DNA from: Amycolatopsis acidicola
GTDB taxonomy: Bacteria > Actinomycetota > Actinomycetes > Mycobacteriales > Pseudonocardiaceae
Assembly (NCBI RefSeq): GCF_007713735.2
Contig: NZ_VMNW02000008.1
Span: 1-64,000 of the forward strand
Direction of reading: 5' to 3'
Length of the DNA stretch: 64,000 nt
Shown: in pieces, positions 29,000 through 36,566 of the stretch
Position numbering within the stretch: position 1 is the stretch's first letter
Layout: every line of letters begins with the position of its first letter
Program-made: the position numbers and the translations under genes
The notes under the pieces: generated by a model
What the model was told of the DNA's origin: nothing
Seen by the model: only the letters and a program-made list of their open reading frames with translations
Databases searched by the model: none

Positions 29000-29984
29000 G
29001 ACCTACCCACCTAGTGGGAGGCCAACAAAAAGAGGGAAACAGCGAACCCACACTCGAAGAAGCCCACGGCCCCCGCCCCAGACACCTCTTCGAACGCCTT
29101 GAAACATATACCTCGCAAATCTCGCCATCTGATCATCCGGTAACCAAACCGTGACCCGTCGCCAAACCGGTCAGGCAAGTGGATTCATGGCACCGCAACA
29201 CCAAAATGCCAGCTCGCGAAGCTTTAACACGCGCCGGTAACGGGATCACGCCTTCACGCCCTGCGACAGAAACCACATTCACGAGGACAGACAGAAACCG
29301 ACACGGTGAGCACTGCCAATAGGCCATTCGGGCGCATTCTCGGCGATCAGGCGACGACGTGGTTGTTTCTTTCCAACTTGCCCATGAAGCCTGCGACAAG
29401 GTGACGTCGACCCTCTCGGACAATCGACACTCTGACACGGAGATTTCCCGAAGGATTAAGCAAAATAAATCGACGTCCACTCACGGGACCGCGCCGAGGC
29501 CGTTGTTTTCTCAGAATGACCGATCTGGCGACAAGTCATCCGCTGAGGCGTCAAACAGAAGGAAGGCGACACGACAGCCACGTTGTGCGGTCGAGCGACT
29601 ACCCATCGCTCCAAGACGTCCCGATCACGAGAATCTGACCACTCTGGTTGACTTTTCGGAGTGGCGGCCCTAGGTTCGGCTCACGACGGTCGATCTAGTT
29701 GCCCAGCCTCGGAAGTCCTAATCGGAGGGAGCATGATGAGCCGCTACGCACCGGTTCACCATGACTCCCCGTGCCCACCGCACAACCGCGGACCTCCTGC
29801 GATAGCAACCACTTTGCCCTCAGGATGAATGTCCACTCAGCACAGACGTCTCGCACTTCACGAGCCCAGCACGCTTTCGCGCGTCTGCTCGTCTCCTCCC
29901 ATTGCGCGACTTCATCCGGCGCGGAATTCCCGATCTCGCGCCTGATCATTTTTCGCTGCATACAAGAGGAAACGAGGTATTTCC
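29000..29984. other. Long intergenic region between RHS toxin and S53 protease genes
   Basis: Nearly 1 kb with lower GC than the rest and no convincing gene. Short open frames on both strands lack ribosome sites, signal peptides or recognisable domains. It must hold the divergent promoters of the RHS gene (minus) and the protease gene (plus). GAGGAAACGAGG about 15 bases before 29985 is the protease ribosome site. Confidence 0.5.
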
Positions 29985-31904
29985 ATGCTCTCGAGAGCTT
30001 GGTGGAGCACGGCCGCGGCCGGCTTGGCCGTCGCCGCGGGGTTCGCGGTACCGCCTGCGGCTGCACAGACCGACCTGGATTCCGGCGGCCGCGCGGTCGT
30101 CGACGGAAGCGTTCCGGGGTGGGCGACCACGCAGGCCCGAACAGGCTCGGTCGATGAGAACAGTGTCCGGCAGGTTCAGGTCGCTCTTCCGCTTCGAGAC
30201 CAGGCCGGGGCGGCGAAGCTGGCGGCCGCGGTTTCGACGCCGGGTAGCGCGCAACAGGGGCAGTTCCTGACACAGCAACAGTTCCTGGACCGTTTCGGTC
30301 CCACCGAGGACACCGTCAAGACCGTCCAGGACTGGCTGTCGCAACAGGGGATCACGGTCGACCAGGTCAGTGCCAACCGGCATTTCGTGACCGCACACGC
30401 AACATCCGGGGTCCTGGAGCACGCCTTCGACACGCAGCTCTCCACCTATCGCCAGGACATCGGCGGTCAGGTCGCGAATCTCGTGGCTCCGTCATCGCCG
30501 ATCAGCGTCCCCGCCAGCATTCGGAACGCGATCACCGCCGTGCTGGGGCTCGATGACAGCGACAAGACACTTCGTCCCCAGCACACGACCGCTGCGGCGG
30601 CGACCACGCAGCATTGTGCTCGGTGGTGGGGCGAGCAGAACAACACCGACGTCCCGCAGCGTTACCCCGATGGCGCCCAGTCGAATTCGCTGTGCGGGTA
30701 CACCGGTGCGTCGGTGCGCGGCATGTACGGCCTCGGCGCCGGTAACACCGGCTCGGGCACGACCGTCGGCATCGTGGGCGCGTACGATTCGTCCACTTTG
30801 GAGTCCGACATCGACCGGGCGGCACCGCAGCTCGGGGTGCCGGGCCTGTCGCCGGGCCAGTACAGCAAAGTGTTGCCTGACGGCGGGTTCACCGATGAGC
30901 AGGAGTGCGGCGTCGACGGCTGGCGTGGCGAGCAGACCCTCGACGTTCAGGCGGTGCACACCACCGCGCCGTCGGCGAAGTTGCGGTACTACGCGGCGAA
31001 AACCTGCATCGGCGGGCTCTACGACTCCTTCAACCAGGCGGTGCAGGAGAACGCCGTCGATGTGATCAGCGCGTCGTGGGGTGACGCCGACGGTGAGCGC
31101 GGGTTGCCTGAGACGACGAAGGATCAGTTCAACTCGATGGCCTTGCAGGCCGCGATTCAGGGCCAGTCGGTGACGGTGTCCACCGGCGACTCGGGCAACA
31201 ACTCCGGCACCGCGGGCTCGCCGACCGCGAGTTTCCCGGCCACCAGCCCGTATGTGACCGCGGTCGGCGGCACGACGGTCGGCCTCGGCCAGGATGGCTC
31301 GACGAAGGTCCTGACCGGTTGGGAGAACTCGGGCAACACGCTCTCAGGCGATAGCTGGGTTCCGCAGTCCGACGCTGACGGGCCGTTCGCCGGTGGCGCC
31401 GGCGGTGGCGCGTCGGCCCTCTACGACGAGCCGGACTGGCAGCAGGGGAAAGTGCCGGACGCGGTGGCGCAGAGCCACCGGGCAACGCCGGACATTTCGG
31501 CGCTGGCGGACTCGTACACCGGCTTCTTGGTGGGCCGCACGGATTCCACGGGCACCTTCGGGATCGGCTCCTACGGCGGGACCTCGCTCGCCGCTCCCTT
31601 GATCGCGGGTCTCGCCGCCGACGCCCAGCAGGCTCGCGCCGATACGGGGCGCGGGGGTTTGCTCAACCCTGCCCTGTACGCGATGCAGGGTTCGCCGTCG
31701 ATCACGGACGTCACGCCGCAGCACGCCGGCGTGTGGACGCCGTCCATGCATGCCCTTCCAGGGACCGCAGTCCCGAGTGAAGAGGGCAGCTATCTGATCG
31801 ACTTCGACGCCTCGCCGCAAAACCTGTCCAGCGGCCCGGGGTGGGATCCGGTCACCGGCCTCGGCACTCCGTCGTCGACGTTCGTCACGGGTCTGGCTCA
31901 GTAG
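29985..31904 (+). CDS. Secreted S53 serine-carboxyl peptidase (pro-kumamolisin/sedolisin)
   Basis: The 639-residue product has a signal peptide (residues 1-27, ending APPAAAQ-like) and a kumamolisin-type activation propeptide to about residue 190. A catalytic domain follows. GEQTLDVQ near residue 316 provides the Glu and Asp of the catalytic triad, and GGTSLAAPLIAG near 531 carries the nucleophilic Ser. The C-terminal SGPGWDPVTGLGTP contains the usual calcium-site Asp. It should be an acid-active extracellular endopeptidase. Length and domain order are normal. A strong hairpin follows the stop codon, so it is probably monocistronic. Confidence 0.92.
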   Translation: MLSRAWWSTAAAGLAVAAGFAVPPAAAQTDLDSGGRAVVDGSVPGWATTQARTGSVDENSVRQVQVALPLRDQAGAAKLAAAVSTPGSAQQGQFLTQQQFLDRFGPTEDTVKTVQDWLSQQGITVDQVSANRHFVTAHATSGVLEHAFDTQLSTYRQDIGGQVANLVAPSSPISVPASIRNAITAVLGLDDSDKTLRPQHTTAAAATTQHCARWWGEQNNTDVPQRYPDGAQSNSLCGYTGASVRGMYGLGAGNTGSGTTVGIVGAYDSSTLESDIDRAAPQLGVPGLSPGQYSKVLPDGGFTDEQECGVDGWRGEQTLDVQAVHTTAPSAKLRYYAAKTCIGGLYDSFNQAVQENAVDVISASWGDADGERGLPETTKDQFNSMALQAAIQGQSVTVSTGDSGNNSGTAGSPTASFPATSPYVTAVGGTTVGLGQDGSTKVLTGWENSGNTLSGDSWVPQSDADGPFAGGAGGGASALYDEPDWQQGKVPDAVAQSHRATPDISALADSYTGFLVGRTDSTGTFGIGSYGGTSLAAPLIAGLAADAQQARADTGRGGLLNPALYAMQGSPSITDVTPQHAGVWTPSMHALPGTAVPSEEGSYLIDFDASPQNLSSGPGWDPVTGLGTPSSTFVTGLAQ

Positions 31905-31911
31905 CGGCTTC

Positions 31912-31947
31912 GTCGTTGGGACATGGCATCCGACATGTCCCAACGAC
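31912..31947 (+). terminator. Perfect 14-bp hairpin after the S53 protease gene
   Basis: GTCGTTGGGACATG (31912-31925) and its exact reverse complement (31934-31947) enclose an eight-base loop, eight bases after the protease stop. There is no long T tract, as is common in high-GC bacteria. The alternative L,D-transpeptidase start at 31923 would lie inside this stem, which supports the start at 31977. Confidence 0.8.
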
Positions 31948-31976
31948 AAGCCCCTCACCCTCGCGGGAGCGGCACG

Positions 31977-32807
31977 ATGCGCACCATCTCTAGGTCCACC
32001 ACAGTGGTCGCGACGATCACGGCACTCGTTGCCCTGGTCGGGGTTGTGCTGTGGGCCAGGCACAGCAACGAAACCCCCGGCGGTGGTGCCGAAGTGGCGA
32101 TCACACAGGGGTCGGTCCTGCCGCCGCGGCCGGTGCCGGACCTCGCCGGATTGCCGATGGCCACCACGTTCGCCACGCTCGAGGGCGCGCCACCGGACCT
32201 GGCCCGGGACCAGCCGCTGTCCGGCCAGGTGGTGCATCCCCGGCGGACGGTGGCGATCTACGCCGGCCCCGGCGGTGATCCGCTTGCCGCTCTGCCCACC
32301 GAACAGGTCGGTGGTTCGCCGACCTGGCTTCCGGTCATCGCCGAGGAACCGGGGTGGGTGCAGGTGCTGTTGCCGTCCCGGCCGAACGGTTCGACGGGCT
32401 GGCTGTCCACACAGGACAACAGCCTTATCCCGACGCAGAGTCCTTTTCGGATCATCGTGAAACGCGATGCGTTCCAGCTGTCGCTGTATCGCGACGACAG
32501 CCTGGTCGGGACGTGGGTGGTCGGCGTCGGCAAGGCAGGGGCGCAGACACCCGCGGGGCGGACGTTCATCCTGGCCGCGATCACCGACGCCAAACAGCGG
32601 TTCAGCCCGGTGATTCTGCCGCTCGGGACTCATTCGTCGAGTCTGGAAACCTACGGCGGCGGGCCGGGCACCACGGGCATTCACGGGTGGCCCACCGACA
32701 CCGTGTTCGGCAATCCCTCCAGCGAGGGCTGTGTGCGAGTACCGGCCGACGCGCTGCGGATCCTCAGCGGCGAAGTCCCGCTCGGCACTCCCGTGCTCAT
32801 CAGTTGA
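31977..32807 (+). CDS. Exported L,D-transpeptidase with SH3-like domain
   Basis: The 276-residue product starts at ATG 31977 after GGGAG. Residues about 5-25 are a signal anchor. Residues about 75-150 look like an SH3b cell-wall-binding domain ending TGWLS. The C-terminal YkuD domain has TTGIHGWP and SSEGCVRVP, carrying the catalytic His and Cys (Cys near residue 252). It should form 3-3 crosslinks in peptidoglycan or attach proteins to it. It lies between two other exported-protein genes but is separated from the first by a hairpin. Confidence 0.92.
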   Translation: MRTISRSTTVVATITALVALVGVVLWARHSNETPGGGAEVAITQGSVLPPRPVPDLAGLPMATTFATLEGAPPDLARDQPLSGQVVHPRRTVAIYAGPGGDPLAALPTEQVGGSPTWLPVIAEEPGWVQVLLPSRPNGSTGWLSTQDNSLIPTQSPFRIIVKRDAFQLSLYRDDSLVGTWVVGVGKAGAQTPAGRTFILAAITDAKQRFSPVILPLGTHSSSLETYGGGPGTTGIHGWPTDTVFGNPSSEGCVRVPADALRILSGEVPLGTPVLIS

Positions 32808-32834
32808 TCTCACTCCGAAGGAGAAGCCCCAGCC

Positions 32835-33575
32835 ATGACAACAACTTCCGCGTCACCACTCGGCCCTCGTCTCGCGCTCGCCGGCCTGAGCGCCGGCGCA
32901 CTCATCGCGGCCGGCGTCGCCTCGTGCACGGTGACCCCGGCGCACGCCGACGCCACGGTGTCGACCGCGTACGGCATTTCCGTGTCCGGTTCGGAAACGC
33001 TGAGCCCGCAACCCAGCGTCTCCAGCGAAGGCTCGGTCAAGACCGGTGGCGGCTCTGTCTCGACCAAGAGCGGCGCGGTCACCGCGAGCGGCATCACGAT
33101 CCGGGCCGGCGCCGGCCTGTCCGAAGCCACCGTGGCCAGCGTCCGCGTCGGCGGCACCACCGTCGGACCGTTCACCGCGACGTGCCGCGACGGCGTGACC
33201 ACCGTCAAGGCGGCGCGCACCAGCAACGGCACCATGACTGTCACTCCAGGCTCCGCGGGCACCGGCAAGGCCACCGCGGCAACGATCACCGTGAACACCG
33301 GTAGTTCCCAGTCCGCGCCCAGCACGACGTCGTCCGGGCGGGCGCGGGAAGCGTTGACCATCACCGTCGCCTCGGTCTCCTGTGGCTCAGGTGGAGCGCC
33401 GACCGAGCCGCCCAGCGCCACACCGACCAGGCCCGGTCATCCCACGACGCCGTCCAGGCCCGGCGCTACGAACCCCGCCCGGCCGAGCACGCCGTCCGGC
33501 CGGGGTGCCCACCCGTCCCTGCCTGTCGCGCCGTCGCCGCAGGCCAAGCCCGGTCATCTCCCGGTGACCGGCTGA
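32835..33575 (+). CDS. Choice-of-anchor P family secreted protein ending in LPVTG
   Basis: The 246-residue product begins at ATG 32835, 27 bases after the transpeptidase stop. It has a signal peptide (residues about 1-38), then a beta-rich Gly/Ser/Thr domain of the choice-of-anchor P type, with two Cys (in FTATCRDG and VASVSCGSG) that could pair. A long Pro/Ser/Thr-rich stalk follows. The protein ends exactly at LPVTG. A sortase signal normally continues with a hydrophobic helix and Arg residues, and both are missing here. Surface attachment by sortase is therefore doubtful unless the gene is truncated. Confidence 0.8.
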   Translation: MTTTSASPLGPRLALAGLSAGALIAAGVASCTVTPAHADATVSTAYGISVSGSETLSPQPSVSSEGSVKTGGGSVSTKSGAVTASGITIRAGAGLSEATVASVRVGGTTVGPFTATCRDGVTTVKAARTSNGTMTVTPGSAGTGKATAATITVNTGSSQSAPSTTSSGRAREALTITVASVSCGSGGAPTEPPSATPTRPGHPTTPSRPGATNPARPSTPSGRGAHPSLPVAPSPQAKPGHLPVTG

Positions 33576-33592
33576 CACCACCCAACTGGCGA

Positions 33593-33634
33593 GCCGTGGT
33601 CCGTCCTTTACCGCTCCGAAGGGCGGGCCACGGC
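33593..33634 (+). terminator. GC-rich hairpin after the choice-of-anchor P gene
   Basis: GCCGTGGTCCGTCC (33593-33606) pairs with GGGCGGGCCACGGC (33621-33634) over 14 positions, with two G-U pairs, around a 14-base loop. It starts 18 bases after the stop codon. It is a likely transcription terminator, without a T tract. Confidence 0.7.
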
Positions 33635-33711
33635 CAAGCCCCAGACCTCGCGCCGGCCCGCGTTCCTCCCCCGCCGCCGAGCGCGCGCATCAACCAGCAA
33701 AAGGGGAGATC

Positions 33712-34794
33712 ATGAACAACAAAGTCCTGCCACACCCCACGGCCACCCGCCGCGACCCTGCACCGCAGCGGGCGTTGCACTTCGTCGGCTCTCTGCCGCC
33801 CAGCCTCACCCACAGCGAGCAGGCGACGATGCAGTGGTTCCTCGACCACGCCGACGGGCACGAACTGCTCACGCTGCCGTGCGACCGCGACTCCAACTGG
33901 ATCATCGACTGGTTCGAGAGCCTCTCGACCAACCCGGCCCTGCGGACCGTGCGCGAAGGCACCACGGCCAGCTACGAGACACTTCCGGCCTACGCCGTCG
34001 CCGACGGGCACCGGCTCGTACCCGAGGACATCACGCTCAACCGCATCGAGGAAATCGCTCCCGCGATGGACGCGCGAGCACACCTGGACAGCGCCTCTGA
34101 GCTGCCGCCGCAGCAGGTCTCGATTCCCAATGCGCTCGACCTCGCCTACTTCTGTTTCGGCGCACCACGCCGGGTCCTGCCCCATCTGCCGGTGTTCCGG
34201 GACGCTCTCATCCGCGACGTCACCGCCATCCACACCCGCTGGCCGGACGAGGTCGTGTTCCAGCTCGAAACCCCCGCCGTGCTCATCATGTTCGACCGCA
34301 CCCCGCGCCAGCTCTGGCACGTCCTCGCCGTGAGCCTCGCCCGCCAGGTCGAGGCGATGATCCTCGCAGCACCGAGCGACGTCCGCTGGATCATCCATCT
34401 CTGCTACGGCGATCTCGGGCACAAACCGCTCGTCAAGACCGTCGACCTGATCCCCGCCGTGCTGTTCCTCAACGCCCTGGATCGGCGGCTCCTGAAGTCC
34501 GATCGCGCGATGCCCCGAATTCACCTGCCGATGTGCTCCGGCACGACCGGCCCCTCAACCGACCGGCGGTTCCATCGCCCGCTGGCACACCTGCGCAGGT
34601 CGATCCAGGTCATCGCCGGTGTCGTCGAGGAAACCCAGCCCGAGGACTCACGCCGGGCACTCGAACTCGTCGAGACCGCGCTCGACAGGCCCGCACTGGG
34701 CGTCGCAGCGGCCTGCGGGCACGGGCGTCGCTCGCCTGAAGCCGCCGCAGCGAACACGAGTCTCGCCCGTTCCCTCGCACGCCGGGACCTGTGA
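33712..34794 (+). CDS. MetE/UROD-fold protein with zinc-type ligands
   Basis: The 360-residue product starts at ATG 33712 behind GGGGAG. The layout resembles the C-terminal barrel of cobalamin-independent methionine synthase: HFVGSLPPS at the start, a QVSIPNALDLAYF strand, VVFQLETPAVL (compare IQIDEPAL) and WIIHLCYGDLGH (compare IHxCYG). It ends with an AACGHGRRSPEAA loop. His 229, Cys 231 and Cys 335 sit where MetE binds zinc. It is half the length of MetE and lacks the N-terminal folate domain. It may move a methyl group between small thiol or non-thiol substrates. Its stop overlaps the cupin start, and the locus also includes a KAS III-like gene. Confidence 0.6.
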   Translation: MNNKVLPHPTATRRDPAPQRALHFVGSLPPSLTHSEQATMQWFLDHADGHELLTLPCDRDSNWIIDWFESLSTNPALRTVREGTTASYETLPAYAVADGHRLVPEDITLNRIEEIAPAMDARAHLDSASELPPQQVSIPNALDLAYFCFGAPRRVLPHLPVFRDALIRDVTAIHTRWPDEVVFQLETPAVLIMFDRTPRQLWHVLAVSLARQVEAMILAAPSDVRWIIHLCYGDLGHKPLVKTVDLIPAVLFLNALDRRLLKSDRAMPRIHLPMCSGTTGPSTDRRFHRPLAHLRRSIQVIAGVVEETQPEDSRRALELVETALDRPALGVAAACGHGRRSPEAAAANTSLARSLARRDL

Positions 34795-35288
34795 TCGACA
34801 TGGCCGACCTCGACCACGCCGTGCACCGACAAGCCTTCGGCGCCAACACCACGCTGCACGAAGCCGGAGACAGCGAGACCGCGATCATCGCCCACCCGGA
34901 CGTCCCCACCGAGAGACTGTCCGCGGGTCGGCTGCACCTGCCCGGCGGGAAAACGACGACCCCGCAACGGCACCCCGGCAGCGAAATCATCCTCGCCACG
35001 ATCAGCGGGTACGCGGCGGTGCTCTCCGGCGAGCCGGCAACCCTCGCCTTCCCGAAACCCGGCGACATGACCTACGTCCCGCCCGGCGTCGGCTACCGCA
35101 TCGTCAACCTCAGCCGCAACGCCTCGCTGCTGGTCTTGACGATCCACACGGACCCCGGCTTCTTCGACGACCGGGACTTCCTGCCGGCCTTGGGTGATCA
35201 CTCCTCGGCGCTGATCGAACAGCTCCGAGACGAGCACGTGCGCCGCATCATCGGCCGCCGCGCCAGCGGCGTCAGACGGCCTCGCTGA
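34791..35288 (+). CDS. Cupin-fold protein
   Basis: The 165-residue product starts at GTG 34791, overlapping the previous stop (GTGA); ATG 34800 is the other option. A single cupin domain is visible. GGKTTTPQRHPGSEIIL keeps one His and the Glu of motif 1, and GDMTYVPPGVGYRIVN keeps the motif 2 Pro-x-Gly but has Tyr where the metal-binding His is expected. It may bind a small molecule rather than act as a full dioxygenase. Its close coupling to the MetE-like gene and the downstream KAS III-like gene suggests a shared pathway. Confidence 0.75.
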   Translation: MIDMADLDHAVHRQAFGANTTLHEAGDSETAIIAHPDVPTERLSAGRLHLPGGKTTTPQRHPGSEIILATISGYAAVLSGEPATLAFPKPGDMTYVPPGVGYRIVNLSRNASLLVLTIHTDPGFFDDRDFLPALGDHSSALIEQLRDEHVRRIIGRRASGVRRPR

Positions 35289-35305
35289 CCATCACCGGAG
35301 TCCAC

Positions 35306-35500
35306 ATGCAACACATCATCCTCGCGGTCACCCGCGATTTGCTTCATTCACAACAGATCCGTTGCCCCCGCACGCCGTCCATGGACGAGATCGCCGCGTG
35401 CGCGGGCATCAAACTCCATCACCTGCGCAGCTACTACACATCGCCCGACGCCGCACGCCAGGCCTCCCTCAACCTCAGGAGCCACGATGCGCTGGACTGA
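35306..35500 (+). CDS. TetR-type helix-turn-helix-only small protein
   Basis: The 64-residue product starts at ATG 35306 after GGAG. PSMDEIAACAGIKLHHLRSYYTSPDAARQA fits the N-terminal DNA-binding module of TetR regulators (helix, turn, recognition helix, then the YFxSK-like YYTSPDA block). The ligand-binding C-terminal domain is absent. The gene overlaps the following KAS III-like gene by 14 bases. It may be a real mini-regulator or the remnant of a longer one. Its preserved start, ribosome site and reading frame favour a functional gene. Confidence 0.6.
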   Translation: MQHIILAVTRDLLHSQQIRCPRTPSMDEIAACAGIKLHHLRSYYTSPDAARQASLNLRSHDALD

Positions 35501-36560
35501 TGTGCACATCCGCGGAGTCGGCGCGGCGCTCGGCGACATCGTCGCGCTCACCGACCTCCCCGCGTCCGACCCCGGCGGCACCCGCCAACGCGCGATCTCC
35601 CTCGCCCGCGGCCGCACGAGCATGGACCTCGCCGTGCAGGCAGCCCGCAACGCGCTCGACAGCGTCACCATGACCACCGACGGGCCGCTCCCGGTCCTCG
35701 GCTTGCACTTCCACTCCGCGATCTGGCGCGGCTCCCGAGGGATCGACTTCTGGTCCTGCGCCGCCTACGTCCGCTCCCGCCTCGGCGTCCCCGCCGGGCC
35801 AGGAATCTCGACCGAGATCAACGCCATGAGCAACTCCCTCGTCGGCGCACTCGACCTGTCCTCCCGCATCCTCTCCGGCAGCCCCGAAACAGCCACCATC
35901 ATCCTCACCGGCGGCGAAACCTTCGGAGCACCCGCCTTCGACCACCTCACCGCCGACCACGGAATCGCCTACGGCGACGGAGGATCCGCACTCATCCTCG
36001 GCCACAGCCCCGGCCTCGCCCGCGTCCTGGCCACCACCTCGTGGACGGACCCGACACTCGAAGAACTCCACCGCGGACACGCACGCTTCGTTCCCGCCGG
36101 CGCAACCGAACTCGGCATCGAAAGCGTCCGCCTGCGCAAGCAGCAATACCTGGCCGCAGTCGGCGCCGCATCGGTCACACAGCGGAGCACAGCCGGCATC
36201 ACCCAAGTAATGCGCCAGGTGCTCGCCGACGTCGACCTCCCGATCAGCGCGCTGGACTGGGTGCTCCTGCCCCACTACGGCCGCCGCATGCTCCACAATC
36301 AATGCCTCGCCCCGCTCGACCTGCCGGTCGAACGCACTCTTCAGGCGGCCGGAGACCAGTGGGGCCACATCGGCCCGAACGACCAGCTCATCGGACTCAC
36401 CCACCTGTTCGCTCAACAGGCCGTCGAACCCGGCGACCTCGTCGCACTCGTGGGAATCGGGATCGGAATGACCTGGACCGCAGCCATCCTCCAGATCGAG
36501 ACAGTCCCCGCAGCCATGCGAAAACACACCCTGCCGCTGCGCTGGCCGTGGCGACCGTGA
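35487..36560 (+). CDS. KAS III-fold acyl transferase homologue without the usual triad
   Basis: The 357-residue product starts at ATG 35487 behind AGGAG. It has the thiolase/KAS III layout over its whole length, including GGETFGAPAF, GIAYGDGGSALIL and VALVGIGIGMTWTAA. The Cys-His-Asn triad is only partly kept. The nucleophile loop reads INAMSNSLVGALDL with Met 114 at the Cys place, LLPHYGRRM keeps the His (near residue 266), and GHIGPND replaces the Asn with His (near 294). Decarboxylative condensation is unlikely. Acyl transfer to an alcohol or amine, as in some tailoring KAS III enzymes, is possible. It ends the four-gene locus. Confidence 0.75.
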   Translation: MRWTDVHIRGVGAALGDIVALTDLPASDPGGTRQRAISLARGRTSMDLAVQAARNALDSVTMTTDGPLPVLGLHFHSAIWRGSRGIDFWSCAAYVRSRLGVPAGPGISTEINAMSNSLVGALDLSSRILSGSPETATIILTGGETFGAPAFDHLTADHGIAYGDGGSALILGHSPGLARVLATTSWTDPTLEELHRGHARFVPAGATELGIESVRLRKQQYLAAVGAASVTQRSTAGITQVMRQVLADVDLPISALDWVLLPHYGRRMLHNQCLAPLDLPVERTLQAAGDQWGHIGPNDQLIGLTHLFAQQAVEPGDLVALVGIGIGMTWTAAILQIETVPAAMRKHTLPLRWPWRP

Positions 36561-36566
36561 TGCGAC

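Noticed and set aside
26930-29014. 694-codon plus-strand open frame
   Set aside because: Antisense to the RHS N-terminal part, Arg/His-rich composition typical of shadows, and it ends inside the opposite promoter.
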